A stretch of DNA of 64,000 nt from Pirellula sp. (lineage in GTDB: Bacteria; Planctomycetota; Planctomycetia; Pirellulales; Pirellulaceae). Below, piece after piece: positions 55,345-64,000 of the stretch. A program made the translations under genes and the position numbers. The DNA lies in contig JAJTID010000017.1 of assembly GCA_021300155.1 (NCBI GenBank), positions 115,481-179,480 on the forward strand. The letters run 5' to 3'. Below the pieces are notes generated by a model. The model did no database searches and was not told where the DNA came from. It was given only the letters and a program-made list of their open reading frames with translations. Numbering within the stretch: position 1 is the stretch's first letter; each line of letters begins with the position of its first letter.

Positions 55345-56649
55345 ATGATTCGTATGTTTGATGGCAACCCCTCCAAAGCAACCTCTGCTCCCCCACTATC
55401 ACTTCATCATCGAATCGTCCTTTCGATAATGATGTTTCTCCAGTTTGCTATCTGGGGTTCTTGGGTCATCGTTTACTATCCATTTTTGCTGAACAAGGGT
55501 TTTACTGGAGTTCAAGCGACGTCGATTACGGCGAATATGTATTTAGGAGCGATCATTTCCACCCTTTTTGCAGGGTACTTGGCCGATCGATGGATGAATA
55601 GCGAGCGACTCATGGGTATCTGCCATATCCTCGGAGCTGGGCTCCTGTACGCGATGAGCCAAATAACATCGCCTGATCAATATTGGACTCTCTTCATTGT
55701 CACATTTGCCTATTCGTTGGTGTTCAATCCAACGCTATCTGTGATCAACTCATTAACCTTTCGCAATGTGCCGGACGGTGAGCGCGACTTTCCTGGGTTG
55801 CGAGTACTAGGAACCATTGGTTGGATATGTGCAGGTTTTTTGGTCGATTTCGTTTGTTCGGGCAAAGTGGCAGGAAAAGACGGCGAGTTGATTCCGAATA
55901 CGATCGCAACCAGTGGCCCGTTGTTTCAAGCAGCGATCATTTCTCTCATTTTCGGTTTCTATTGTCTTTTCCTGCTTCCAAAGACTCCGCCTGTTGGGAA
56001 GAGTGGTGGAGCTTTGGATTTCCTTCGCGCCCTGGCGATGCTGAAAGACTTTTCCTTCGCAGTTTTTTTCGTGATAACTCTGATCGCATCAATTGCTATG
56101 GGAATGTACTTCAACTCTGCAGGAGATTTCCTTGACCGCGGTGCCGGCGTTGATCAGGTTGGATCGACTCTTGCGATCGGCCAGATGGTGGAGTTGCTCC
56201 TTTTGGTTTTATTGCCGTTCTTTCTCAAACGATTCGGTATCAAAGCCGTGATGGCCGTCGGTCTATTCTGTTGGGCCTTGAGGTATTTGTTTTTTGCGAA
56301 CGGTGGCGATTCTGGACTTCCTCTCGCATTGGCGATTGCAGGTGTCGCTCTCCACGGATTCTGCTTCGATTTTTTCTTTGCTGCAGGTTTTATTCATGTG
56401 GACAAGACTGCACCTAAAGATCTCCGTGCGAGCGCCCAATCATTGCTCGGGGTACTGGTTTACGGACTTGGTACATGGTTAGGAACGCTGGTCTCTGGGA
56501 TCTTGACGGAGAGAAACAAAGTCGTTGTTGGAGACCAGACCTCGATGGATTGGTTTGGTTTTTGGATTACGCCAAGTGTGGTGCTGTTTGTTGCATTGGC
56601 TATTTTCTTGGTATTGTTTAAAGCTAAGGAAGAGCCAATATCGGTTTAA
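55345..56649 (+). CDS. MFS nucleoside:H+ symporter-like permease
   Basis: 434 aa from ATG 55345; ATG 55354 is equally possible. About twelve membrane helices in two groups of six. The sequence resembles the NupG/XapB family (FLQFAIWGSWVIVYYPFLL at the first helix, LADRWMNSERLMG between helices 2 and 3, LRVLGTIGWICAG at helix 5). It probably imports nucleosides with protons across the inner membrane. Divergent from the PQQ-propeller gene to its left. Confidence 0.82.
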   Translation: MIRMFDGNPSKATSAPPLSLHHRIVLSIMMFLQFAIWGSWVIVYYPFLLNKGFTGVQATSITANMYLGAIISTLFAGYLADRWMNSERLMGICHILGAGLLYAMSQITSPDQYWTLFIVTFAYSLVFNPTLSVINSLTFRNVPDGERDFPGLRVLGTIGWICAGFLVDFVCSGKVAGKDGELIPNTIATSGPLFQAAIISLIFGFYCLFLLPKTPPVGKSGGALDFLRALAMLKDFSFAVFFVITLIASIAMGMYFNSAGDFLDRGAGVDQVGSTLAIGQMVELLLLVLLPFFLKRFGIKAVMAVGLFCWALRYLFFANGGDSGLPLALAIAGVALHGFCFDFFFAAGFIHVDKTAPKDLRASAQSLLGVLVYGLGTWLGTLVSGILTERNKVVVGDQTSMDWFGFWITPSVVLFVALAIFLVLFKAKEEPISV

Positions 56650-56689
56650 GTTTGTCATTCGCTATTGGGCATATTGAAAGGATTTACCG

Positions 56690-57199
56690 ATGCCGATCTA
56701 TGAGTTTTATTGTCCGACGTGCCATATGGTCTTTAATTTCCTGGCACGTTCGATAAACAATTCCACCGTTCCCGCTTGCCCGAAGTGCAAACGCAAGAAA
56801 CTCGATAAGAAAGTGTCTCGCTTTGCTATCTCGAAAGGTTTAAAGGAATCGGATTCGACCCCCGATCCATTCGAGAACGTCGATGAAGCCAAAATGGAAC
56901 AACTCATGGCGGAAATGGCTCCGCATCTCGATGAGAATTCGGAAGGCCCCGAAGATCCACGTCAAATGGCATCGTTGATGAAAAAGATGTTCGACATGAC
57001 CGGAATGCAACCAAACGACGCAATGTTGGAAGCGATGCGCCGCATGGAAGCCGGCGAAGACCCCGACCGTATCGATGAAGAAATGGGCGATGCCTTGGAC
57101 GGTGACGGAGACCCGTTCACTAATGAATCCAAAAGCAAAAAATGGAAACGGATGTTCGAAGCTCCTGACGTTGATCCCGAACTTTACGAACTTACATGA
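56690..57199 (+). CDS. FmdB-type zinc-ribbon protein with acidic C-terminal extension
   Basis: 169 aa. The N-terminus (MPIYEFYCPTC and ACPKCK) is an FmdB-like zinc ribbon of about 45 residues. The remaining 120 residues are acidic and Met-rich, with an amphipathic helical stretch (MASLMKKMFDMTGMQPNDAML) and no recognised domain. Its last four bases (ATGA) overlap the next gene, so translation is coupled to the secreted glycosidase-like protein. Role unknown. Confidence 0.82.
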   Translation: MPIYEFYCPTCHMVFNFLARSINNSTVPACPKCKRKKLDKKVSRFAISKGLKESDSTPDPFENVDEAKMEQLMAEMAPHLDENSEGPEDPRQMASLMKKMFDMTGMQPNDAMLEAMRRMEAGEDPDRIDEEMGDALDGDGDPFTNESKSKKWKRMFEAPDVDPELYELT

Positions 57200-58323
57200 A
57201 CTGTTTAACTAACTGGCTTCTGATGCCGTCTTTTCTCGTAGTACTGCTCTTCCAAGAGTGGCATGCAGGGGAAGCAAACGCTCAAGTGGCGCCGAAGAAA
57301 ACCATTGTCAGTATCGACGGTGATAAGTTTCGCATCAACGGCGAACTCACTTACCAAGGAAGAGTTTGGAACGGCAAGAGTATCGAAGGATTACTCATGA
57401 ATAGTCGTATGGTCCAAGCGACCTTCGACGACCGAAATGCGGAAACGCGTTCGCGCTGGGCTTACCCTGACACTAACGCATGGGATGCCGAACGCAATAC
57501 AAAAGAGTTCATTGCCGAAATGCCTGGCTGGAGAAAGAGCGGCTTATTGGCGATTACAGTCAATCTGCAAGGAGGGAGCCCCGAGGGGTACTCGAAGAGC
57601 CAACCGTGGTACAACTCCGGTATCAATCCCGATGGCTCACTGCAGCCAGAGACTCTGCAACGCATGAAGCAGGTCATCGACAAAGCCGATGAGATCGGAA
57701 TGGTCGTCATCTTGGGACTGTATTACTTCGGACAAGATCAGCGGGTGCAAGACGAAGCGGCTGTGATCGCAGGCGTCGACGCATCGATCGATTGGGTCAT
57801 TGCGAACGGTTACAAGAACGTGTTGATTGAGATCAACAACGAATGCAATGTGAAAGCCTACGATCACGAGATCTTGAAACCCGCACGCGTGCATGAACTG
57901 ATCCTCCGTGCAAAGACACGTTCTACTGCCGCTAATCATCCTTTGCTGGTCAGCACAAGCTACGGCGGTAACACCGTCCCGTTAACCAATGTGGTTAAGG
58001 TTTCTGACTACATGTTGCTTCACGGCAATGGTGTTTCGAATCCCAAGCGGATCGCTGAAATGGTCCAGCAAACTCGGCGAGTAGAAGGCTACACTCCCAA
58101 ACCGATTTTGTTCAACGAAGATGATCATTTCGACTTTGACAAGCCGAGCAATAACTTTGTGGAAGCTATCCGTGAGTTCGCTTCCTGGGGATATTTTGAT
58201 TTTCGCATGAAAGGCGAAGGATTCGACGAAGGCTACCAATCCGTTCCGGTGAACTGGTCCACCAGCAGCGAACGCAAGAATGGATTTTTCAAACTGCTTC
58301 GGGAAATCACCGCTAACAAATAG
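57196..58323 (+). CDS. Secreted GH5-like glycoside hydrolase (putative)
   Basis: 375 aa with a signal peptide (hydrophobic 8-20, cut near ANA-QV at 28-30). The fold pattern fits a TIM-barrel glycosidase of clan A. INNECN places a probable acid/base at E216 after strand 4, and ILFNEDDHF a probable nucleophile at E308 after strand 7. SWGYFDF then resembles a late barrel segment. Substrate could be a beta-glucan or mannan. The family assignment is by motif only. It overlaps the zinc-ribbon gene upstream by four bases. Confidence 0.65.
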   Translation: MNCLTNWLLMPSFLVVLLFQEWHAGEANAQVAPKKTIVSIDGDKFRINGELTYQGRVWNGKSIEGLLMNSRMVQATFDDRNAETRSRWAYPDTNAWDAERNTKEFIAEMPGWRKSGLLAITVNLQGGSPEGYSKSQPWYNSGINPDGSLQPETLQRMKQVIDKADEIGMVVILGLYYFGQDQRVQDEAAVIAGVDASIDWVIANGYKNVLIEINNECNVKAYDHEILKPARVHELILRAKTRSTAANHPLLVSTSYGGNTVPLTNVVKVSDYMLLHGNGVSNPKRIAEMVQQTRRVEGYTPKPILFNEDDHFDFDKPSNNFVEAIREFASWGYFDFRMKGEGFDEGYQSVPVNWSTSSERKNGFFKLLREITANK

Positions 58324-58493
58324 TGAATTGTTTACTACCTCGAGTTCCCTATGCTCGCGATTCCAAACACGAGCATAAATTCTCATCCAGTTGAAAGACC
58401 TCTAGAAACAATCCTTAAGTGAAGACGATAGTTTCAAATTTGTCGATCGCCAATTAACAGGCTGGCAGCCTATACTACAAAGGAAAGAACAAC

Positions 58494-60782
58494 ATGGGAT
58501 TTCAACAAGGAGAGCTTTTTTCAAGCGATCTTGCCCCATGGGAGATCGACTCAGCCAACGAAACGCCATCGGTCTCGGTCGTTTTTCCGGAACCTCCCTT
58601 TGGTCCGTATGATTATCGAATTCCAGACGAAATGGCGGGACAAATTAAGCCAGCCATGCGTGTTGTCGTTCCATTGGGGAAAGGAAATCGCGAACTCGTC
58701 GGTTACACGTTGTCGGTTCAAATTGCGATTCAACCAGCACAATCCTTGAAGCCCGTCCTTCGAATCGTCGACCATGAACCACTATGCAATGGTCATCTAT
58801 TGCAATTGATTCAGTGGATGAGTCGCTATTATTTGGTTCCGCTCGGGCAAGTCTTCGAGGCTGTGGTCCCCGCTGGGGTACGAGCCGGCGCTGGGACTCG
58901 CAACCAAACCCTTCTCCGTCCCTCCGATCTAGCCAGCGATGATTCCGCCATCAAGTCGTTGCCTACCAAACAACGGCAAACACTTCAACAATTGATTCTT
59001 GCCGATGAACCACTCTCCGTGGACCAACTAAAGCACCTCGCGCAATGCTCGGATGGCGTTATCAAGAAACTGCGAGAAACAGGCTTCATCGAGTCGTATA
59101 CGGAACGTGTGATGCAATTCGATCCATCCACAATCAAGACGTCGTACGAGCGGATTCCCGCTCCTGCTCTGTCGTCGGATCAACGTGTCGCGTTGCAAAC
59201 CATTTTTCAATCGATAGAGTCTGGCGAACATTCGACGATTCTGTTGCATGGTGTGACGGGAAGCGGGAAGACCGAAGTCTACATGCAATCCATCGAACAA
59301 GTTGTCTCGTATGGACGTCAAGCCATCGTCTTGGTCCCGGAAATCAGCCTGACACCTCAGACACGGGCACGATTTCAAGGCAGGTTTTCATCGGTGGCTG
59401 TCCTTCACTCGCATATGAGCGGACCGGAGCGGCACTATCAATGGCGTCGAATCGCCGACGGCCACGCACAAGTAGTGATCGGTCCCAGGAGCGCGGTCTT
59501 CGCACCTGCTCCGTACTTGGGATTGATCATTCTCGATGAAGAGCATGAAAACTCTTTCAAGCAAGAAACGGTCCCTCGTTATCATGCGAGAGATGTCGCG
59601 ATCCATCGCGCTTCTTTGGAAAGAATTCCGTTAGTTTTGGGGTCAGCGACACCATCGTTAGAAACGTATCACCGCGCTCAAATCGGTCAGTACAAGAAAG
59701 TCGCATTGCCACGTCGTATCTTGAACCGACCACTGCCCGAAGTCACGACTATCGATCTTCGATCTGCTCGCATCGACGTAAATCGCGGCGCCATTTCCAC
59801 TCCTCTCGTCAAGGCGATTGAACGAACGTTAGCAGACGATGGACAAACCATTTTGTTGCTGAATCGAAGAGGCTATGCAACGTCGATTCAGTGCCCGTCT
59901 TGCGGGCATGTCATCGATTGCCCCGATTGCGATATGCCCTTAACTCACCATCGCGATGGAAGCAAAGCTACATGCCATTACTGCGATTACACTATTGCGG
60001 CACCCAACCTATGTCCCAAGTGTGGATTCGAAGCCATTCGGTTGGCGGGATTAGGAACACAGAAACTTGAAATCGAAGTCCAGCAACGTTTTCCAGATGC
60101 GAAAATTGCGCGTATGGATTCGGATACGATGAAAAAGCCGGGTAGCCATGAGCGGGTGCTGGCGGAATTTCGAACAGGCAAAGTTCAGATCCTGCTTGGC
60201 ACCCAAATGATCGCCAAGGGACTGGACTTTCCGAATGTGCTTTTGGTAGGCGTGATCAACGCCGACTCGACGCTTCATTTCCCTGACTTTCGTGCTTCCG
60301 AACGAACTTTTCAACTGGTAACGCAGGTTGCAGGTCGAACAGGGCGCGGAGATCGAGCAGGCGAAGTATTGGTACAGACTTATTCGCCTGACCATCCCGC
60401 GATCGTACATGCTTGTCGACATGACTTCGATTCCTTTTCGATGCAAGAGTTGGAGCAACGCGAACAATTTGGATATCCACCGTTTGCGTCGCTGGCACGA
60501 TTGATATTTCGAGGCCCGATTCAAGAGGACGCAAATGAGTTTGCAGAAGAGGTGGTGAGACGTATTCAATCGGAGATCGCTCGAACTGGATCTAAGATTC
60601 GAGTACTCGGTCCAGCTCCACCACCGATCGCCAAGCTACGTGGGCATTATCGCTACCAAGCAATGTTGATATCACAAGATGCCGCAGCGCTCAATTCTGT
60701 TCTTGCTCGAATCCAATCGACCACAAAGCCTCCCGGCGAGAATTTGTATCTGATCGACATAGATCCCGTCGACATGCTTTAA
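58494..60782 (+). CDS. priA: Primosomal protein N' (replication restart helicase PriA)
   Basis: 762 aa. PriA recognises stalled forks and reloads the replicative helicase. The N-terminal DNA-binding domain covers about 25-130. Walker A is GVTGSGKT (K259) and Walker B DEEH at 348-351. The zinc-binding insert shows CPSCGHVIDCPDC, then CHYC and CPKC. The helicase C-terminal motifs VTQVAGRTGRGDRAG and RASERTFQL are present. ATG 58494 follows AAAGGAAAG. Full length and intact. Confidence 0.95.
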   Translation: MGFQQGELFSSDLAPWEIDSANETPSVSVVFPEPPFGPYDYRIPDEMAGQIKPAMRVVVPLGKGNRELVGYTLSVQIAIQPAQSLKPVLRIVDHEPLCNGHLLQLIQWMSRYYLVPLGQVFEAVVPAGVRAGAGTRNQTLLRPSDLASDDSAIKSLPTKQRQTLQQLILADEPLSVDQLKHLAQCSDGVIKKLRETGFIESYTERVMQFDPSTIKTSYERIPAPALSSDQRVALQTIFQSIESGEHSTILLHGVTGSGKTEVYMQSIEQVVSYGRQAIVLVPEISLTPQTRARFQGRFSSVAVLHSHMSGPERHYQWRRIADGHAQVVIGPRSAVFAPAPYLGLIILDEEHENSFKQETVPRYHARDVAIHRASLERIPLVLGSATPSLETYHRAQIGQYKKVALPRRILNRPLPEVTTIDLRSARIDVNRGAISTPLVKAIERTLADDGQTILLLNRRGYATSIQCPSCGHVIDCPDCDMPLTHHRDGSKATCHYCDYTIAAPNLCPKCGFEAIRLAGLGTQKLEIEVQQRFPDAKIARMDSDTMKKPGSHERVLAEFRTGKVQILLGTQMIAKGLDFPNVLLVGVINADSTLHFPDFRASERTFQLVTQVAGRTGRGDRAGEVLVQTYSPDHPAIVHACRHDFDSFSMQELEQREQFGYPPFASLARLIFRGPIQEDANEFAEEVVRRIQSEIARTGSKIRVLGPAPPPIAKLRGHYRYQAMLISQDAAALNSVLARIQSTTKPPGENLYLIDIDPVDML

Positions 60783-60898
60783 CGCCTTATCGATTGCACT
60801 GAATCCACCAACGTGAAGAGTCGATTCCGTTGTCTGACACTCGCGATTCAAAGCTCAGGTAAGAACCTAATCGGCAGAAATGCAACAACAATGCTTAC

Positions 60899-61102
60899 TC
60901 ATCTCGCCCCGCTTCGCACAAGAGAAGCCGATAAGCACTTTCCACCCACCGCGAATCCATGGTGATGATTGAACGAAGGTTTGTTGGCCTTCAGCCAGCC
61001 TTCCTTTTTGAATCGATTTTCCAACGCCGCAATCACTTTGGACAAGTTCAAGCGAAAGACACGGCCAAAGCGTTTCAAGTTTTCTTTCGCGATACGCTCC
61101 AT
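60899..61102 (-). other. Doubtful short open frame in an intergenic region
   Basis: 67 codons, basic, beginning MERIAKENLKRFGR. It is open upstream to a stop at about 61170 without a better start. The helical, Lys/Arg-rich character could be a DNA-binding fragment, but no family is recognised and there is no clear ribosome-binding site. It sits in the 386-bp gap 60783-61168 between priA and the NMT1-like gene, which otherwise shows nothing. It may be a decayed gene fragment. Confidence 0.2.
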
Positions 61103-61168
61103 GAACCGTTTTTGCAGATGGCAGACTGACTGCCCGCCACTACGCGGTGGATGTTGGTTTGGGAGAGG

Positions 61169-62239
61169 CTACTTTTGTGATGCGTTTAAAAAGCGGTCCG
61201 TGAATGCGGCGGCAGGGGTGCCTTTTGTGCCGTCGATCAGTTTCAGACTTGCTAGGGTGTCGTAAAGCTGAGTCCAACGCTCTAGCGACATCTGCCCCAT
61301 AACGGTTGAGGATTGTCCTTCCGGGATACATAGTTTCTTCATGGCTCCCACACCGAAATCGAGTGCGGCTTTGTCTAACCCCTGTTTGTTGTTCTTCAAA
61401 ATGATCACGTTGGTAGCTTCTGGATTTTCTAAATACTTTTTCCAACCCTCGATGCTCGCCTTGACCATCTTCTCGCAGATCTCTGGATTTGACTTCATGA
61501 ACTTCTCTGTCGTCACCAACAAGCTTGCGTAAGGATTGTATCCAATCGAGGATAACATCAATTCGTTGACTTCGACTCCTTCTTTTCTCGCCATGAACGG
61601 TTCGCTAAAGTTGTACCCTTGGCATGCAACGCCCTTGTCTGCGACTACTTGAGCGACAGAACCGAAGTACGGAACGACTTCCACTCCTTCTTGGATCAGC
61701 CCTTTGCTTTTCAAGAAGGGGACGTATGGACGTGTCGAGTCGATTTGTAGTTTGACGTTCTTTAGTTTCTCAAAGGAATCGATCCCAGAATCTTTGCGTG
61801 TCAGAATACAGCGAGGCCCGTCTTGAATCGGAGCCATCAATCCGACTAGATCCAAATCCTGGTTGCGGGCCACAAGCACATCGTCTGCATTCGCAACTCC
61901 GAATTGAACGCGTCCAAGAATCAGCTCTTGGGGAACAACAATGGTCTTTCCCCCTGGCCGGATTTCTACATCGAGTCCGTATTGCTCGAAGACACCCAGC
62001 ACCTGTGCAGCATAAAAGCCACCATGCTCTGCCTCGGGGTACCAGTTCAACAACAACGTTACTTTTGTCAGTTCTCCTAACCCGCCTTTGCCAAGAATCT
62101 TCTTCGCCGCATCGTTTTGCTCGATACTCAAGCTTTGAGTCGCTTTTGTGTTGCCTTGCTTGGTTGGTTGGGGAGCGTCACAACCGACTCCAAGGCTAAA
62201 GCATGCTAGAAGTAAAGACGACCATATAAACCTCAACAT
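61169..62239 (-). CDS. NMT1/THI5-like ABC transporter substrate-binding lipoprotein
   Basis: 356 aa from ATG 62239 (MLRFIWSS); ATG 62254 is possible. A lipoprotein signal ends in LGVGC (C20). The NMT1/SsuA-type periplasmic-binding fold follows: LLLNWYPEAEHGGFYAAQVLG start, VQFGVANADDVL, and domain II from about residue 150. Relatives bind thiamine-pyrimidine precursors, sulfonates or nitrate. The matching permease and ATPase are not adjacent, so the ligand is unassigned. Confidence 0.86.
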   Translation of the reverse strand: MLRFIWSSLLLACFSLGVGCDAPQPTKQGNTKATQSLSIEQNDAAKKILGKGGLGELTKVTLLLNWYPEAEHGGFYAAQVLGVFEQYGLDVEIRPGGKTIVVPQELILGRVQFGVANADDVLVARNQDLDLVGLMAPIQDGPRCILTRKDSGIDSFEKLKNVKLQIDSTRPYVPFLKSKGLIQEGVEVVPYFGSVAQVVADKGVACQGYNFSEPFMARKEGVEVNELMLSSIGYNPYASLLVTTEKFMKSNPEICEKMVKASIEGWKKYLENPEATNVIILKNNKQGLDKAALDFGVGAMKKLCIPEGQSSTVMGQMSLERWTQLYDTLASLKLIDGTKGTPAAAFTDRFLNASQK

Positions 62240-62307
62240 GCAATTTGTCCTCAAAAACGAGTAACTCGAAAAAGCGATCTCGGATAGTTTAGCTGGCTGG
62301 CAACCGA

Positions 62308-63615
62308 TTAGCGGGAACTAAAACGCATTAAGTACTCTTGGCGTTTTCCGTTCTCGTTCTTCGCAATACGCAAAAAGATCTGATTGCCGCATATCGCAGG
62401 GCTGGCGAATGATTCGTCTCCGATTTGGTTTTTTGCCAATTCGACATACTTCTTGGCATTTGCTTCAAACACCCATAATTGTCCAGCTTCGTTTGCCCAA
62501 TAGATTTTATTACCTGCCAAAACTCCGGAAGCGCTCACAGGGCCGGCAAGTCGTTGCTTCCATTTTTCTTCGCCCGTTTTGCCGTCCCAGCAATACAACA
62601 CGCCAGAGTCGGTCAGTGAATAGAGGTGCCCTGCGGTAGCAACCATCGACTGCTCGTAGGCTTTCTGTTTGTTCCGCCAAAGCACTTTGCCGGTGGCAAT
62701 CTCCAACGCAATTGTCTCTTGTTTGGGGTAACCTCCGCTGGCAAATACAACTCCATCGTCCCAAACCATTGTCCCGCAGGTTGCCATCGTAGTCCCCGGG
62801 GTCGACCATATTAGCTTTCCGTTCCGCGGATCGTAGGCGTTAACAGTATCGACTCCGCTAAGCAACAAGTAGTCTTGCCCTTGGTAACTGGTTACGACGG
62901 GTGAAGAAAAAGAGATCGAATCTTTACGCTTTGAATTCCACGCTTCTTTGCCGCTCGCACGATCCAGGGCGACGATTGCCGACGGCCCATCGTATTCCAG
63001 CACAAAGATCACGTTGCCCCCATACAAAGTAGGCGAGGGAGCATAGCCGTATTCGTACATCTTCGGGTTAAAGTCTCCAAGCTTGCTAGCCCAGACTTGT
63101 TCGCCGTTCAAATTTAGAGCCACGCCCCAAACTGCCAGATGATGGAATACCGACACATACAATCGTTCTCCATCGCAAGCGATCGAAGGTGAGGCTTCGG
63201 TATTTTTCGGATGATTCTTTTTCGGAAACCCGCCTTCATTAATGACGCGCTCCCAAACTGTTTTCCCTGTATCTCGGTCGATAGCAACAACAGTATGTTT
63301 TTGCGACTTTTCCTCTGCCGTCAGGAAATAGACTCGCTTACCGACGACGATCGGTGAGCTATGCCCTCGACCAGGAATAGGAACAGACCAATCGAGGTTC
63401 GTGTTCAGATCGAATCGATCAGGGACATTAGTTGAAGTGGAATGTCCATCGCGAGTCACACCTCGCCACCACGGCCAATCTTGGTTTGCATCGATCTTGG
63501 GAAAGCTCTCTACCCCGACTTGTGCCTCAGCCTGTCCGACGAAAGCTGTATTCCAAGCTATCGAGACCACTGTCCCCAAAACCACTAGCCGACGATTCCA
63601 AATGTCATTCATCAC
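62308..63615 (-). CDS. Secreted PQQ-like beta-propeller repeat protein
   Basis: 435 aa with a signal peptide ending near EAQ (about 28-32). The family block WPWWRGVTRDG is followed by blades with TGKTVW, SGKEAW, NGKLIW, TGKVLW and TGEEKW motifs. It ends in EYLMRFSSR. It is 68 bp below the NMT1-like gene start and 12 bp after a GNAT gene on the same strand. Confidence 0.88.
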   Translation of the reverse strand: MMNDIWNRRLVVLGTVVSIAWNTAFVGQAEAQVGVESFPKIDANQDWPWWRGVTRDGHSTSTNVPDRFDLNTNLDWSVPIPGRGHSSPIVVGKRVYFLTAEEKSQKHTVVAIDRDTGKTVWERVINEGGFPKKNHPKNTEASPSIACDGERLYVSVFHHLAVWGVALNLNGEQVWASKLGDFNPKMYEYGYAPSPTLYGGNVIFVLEYDGPSAIVALDRASGKEAWNSKRKDSISFSSPVVTSYQGQDYLLLSGVDTVNAYDPRNGKLIWSTPGTTMATCGTMVWDDGVVFASGGYPKQETIALEIATGKVLWRNKQKAYEQSMVATAGHLYSLTDSGVLYCWDGKTGEEKWKQRLAGPVSASGVLAGNKIYWANEAGQLWVFEANAKKYVELAKNQIGDESFASPAICGNQIFLRIAKNENGKRQEYLMRFSSR

Positions 63616-63627
63616 GATATAGATCTC

Positions 63628-64000
63628 CTAAGATGGCCTGGGGAAGTACCAAGCGCTCGGATGTTGTTGCATGCCAATGTGTGGATAATACTCGACGGCC
63701 TTGGGTGCGGATAGCAGAATCAGCATGATCTGCTTACCTGCGACTTCATGCGTACGCCGAATCAACTCTTTACCAATCCCTCTTCGTTGATGATTGACAT
63801 CCACGGCGAGGTCGGAAAGATAAGTACAATAATGAAAATCAGAAAGAGACCGGGCGATGCCGACCAACTGTCCGCTTTTCGTTCGAGCAGTCAATAGGAT
63901 GCTTGCGTTTTGCAGCATGCCACGGATCGTCTCTGGACAGTTCACCGGTCTACGCTCTGCCAGAGTAGATCGGATGAGACAGTCGATGAATTCTTCAGAG
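63628..64000 (-). CDS. GNAT-family N-acetyltransferase (5' end outside window)
   Basis: The frame stays open to the window edge: 18 more codons ([17 protein letters not shown]) precede the GTG at 63945 in phase. About 123 residues are visible. The acetyl-CoA loop is [12 protein letters not shown], followed by [16 protein letters not shown], the usual end of a small GNAT domain. The substrate is unknown. A complete protein of about 135-140 residues is expected. Confidence 0.85.
   Translation of the reverse strand, partial: SEEFIDCLIRSTLAERRPVNCPETIRGMLQNASILLTARTKSGQLVGIARSLSDFHYCTYLSDLAVDVNHQRRGIGKELIRRTHEVAGKQIMLILLSAPKAVEYYPHIGMQQHPSAWYFPRPS

Noticed and set aside
1..64000. tRNA, rRNA and CRISPR candidates
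   Set aside because: No T-arm-like GTTCGANTC with a matching cloverleaf, no rRNA core sequence and no regularly spaced direct repeats were noticed on reading; a dedicated tRNA or covariance-model scan would be needed to exclude a missed small RNA.

Overview
The window reads as a chromosomal segment of a planctomycete, most likely of the Pirellulales (Rhodopirellula/Blastopirellula-like). The evidence is the gene content: a cytochrome-c/DUF1549/DUF1553 protein paired with a DUF1501 protein, several secreted PQQ-type beta-propellers, a secreted protease whose N-terminus carries an LEPR-xLL-like motif, paired Uma2 endonucleases, a MoxR/DUF58/BatA-like set, an OleA thiolase, and outer-membrane lipoproteins of the BamD and LptE type. 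Base composition is near 50% GC and looks uniform. I see no rRNA, tRNA, CRISPR array, intact insertion sequence or prophage.

Layout. 1-4.8 kb: start of a secreted, possibly porin-like protein, an iron alcohol dehydrogenase, a Uma2 protein, and a two-domain secreted esterase. 5.1-10.9 kb: rnhA, two decayed genes (a PQQ propeller and the tail of an alpha/beta hydrolase), an intact PQQ propeller, yaeQ-like and ChbG-like genes, and a convergent HtrA protease. 11.2-18.6 kb: a tight eight-gene run nrdR-ispA-dxs-nadK-GNAT-recO-bamD-like-lptE that joins isoprenoid precursor supply, NADP supply, DNA repair and outer-membrane assembly. 19-25 kb: a subtilisin-like protease, then the minus-strand moxR-DUF58-BatA-like operon. 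25.5-28.9 kb: minus-strand gyrB-hisB-fmdB. 29.5-31.8 kb: an HxlR regulator followed 8 bp later by a three-domain fusion of aldo/keto reductase, polynucleotide-kinase-type P-loop kinase and HAD phosphatase. 32-36.6 kb: the DUF1549/DUF1553 and DUF1501 pair. 36.7-38.2 kb: rtcB RNA ligase. 38.6-43.7 kb: a small protein, purH, a hemD-hemE fusion and an orphan oleA. 43.8-48.3 kb: a second Uma2, a Gly/Tyr-rich secreted protein, and alaS. 48.3-58.3 kb: a repeat cluster, a sialidase-like protein, a glucose dehydrogenase-like enzyme, an ankyrin protein, an ABC-2 permease, bcp, a PQQ propeller, a NupG-like permease, an FmdB-type zinc ribbon and a GH5-like protein. 58.5-64 kb: priA, an NMT1-like lipoprotein, a further PQQ propeller and a truncated GNAT gene at the edge.

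Most of the window is housekeeping and typical planctomycete catabolic or secreted genes. The best candidate for something undescribed is the HxlR plus AKR-kinase-phosphatase locus. The fusion retains the visible active-site residues of all three enzymes. Its kinase-then-phosphatase order is that of T4-type nucleic-acid end-healing enzymes. The upstream region holds two copies of the dyad TTGC-N5-GCAA, the first of which lies inside a candidate promoter. An rtcB ligase lies about 5 kb away, but two unrelated genes separate them, so a shared RNA-repair role is only an inference.
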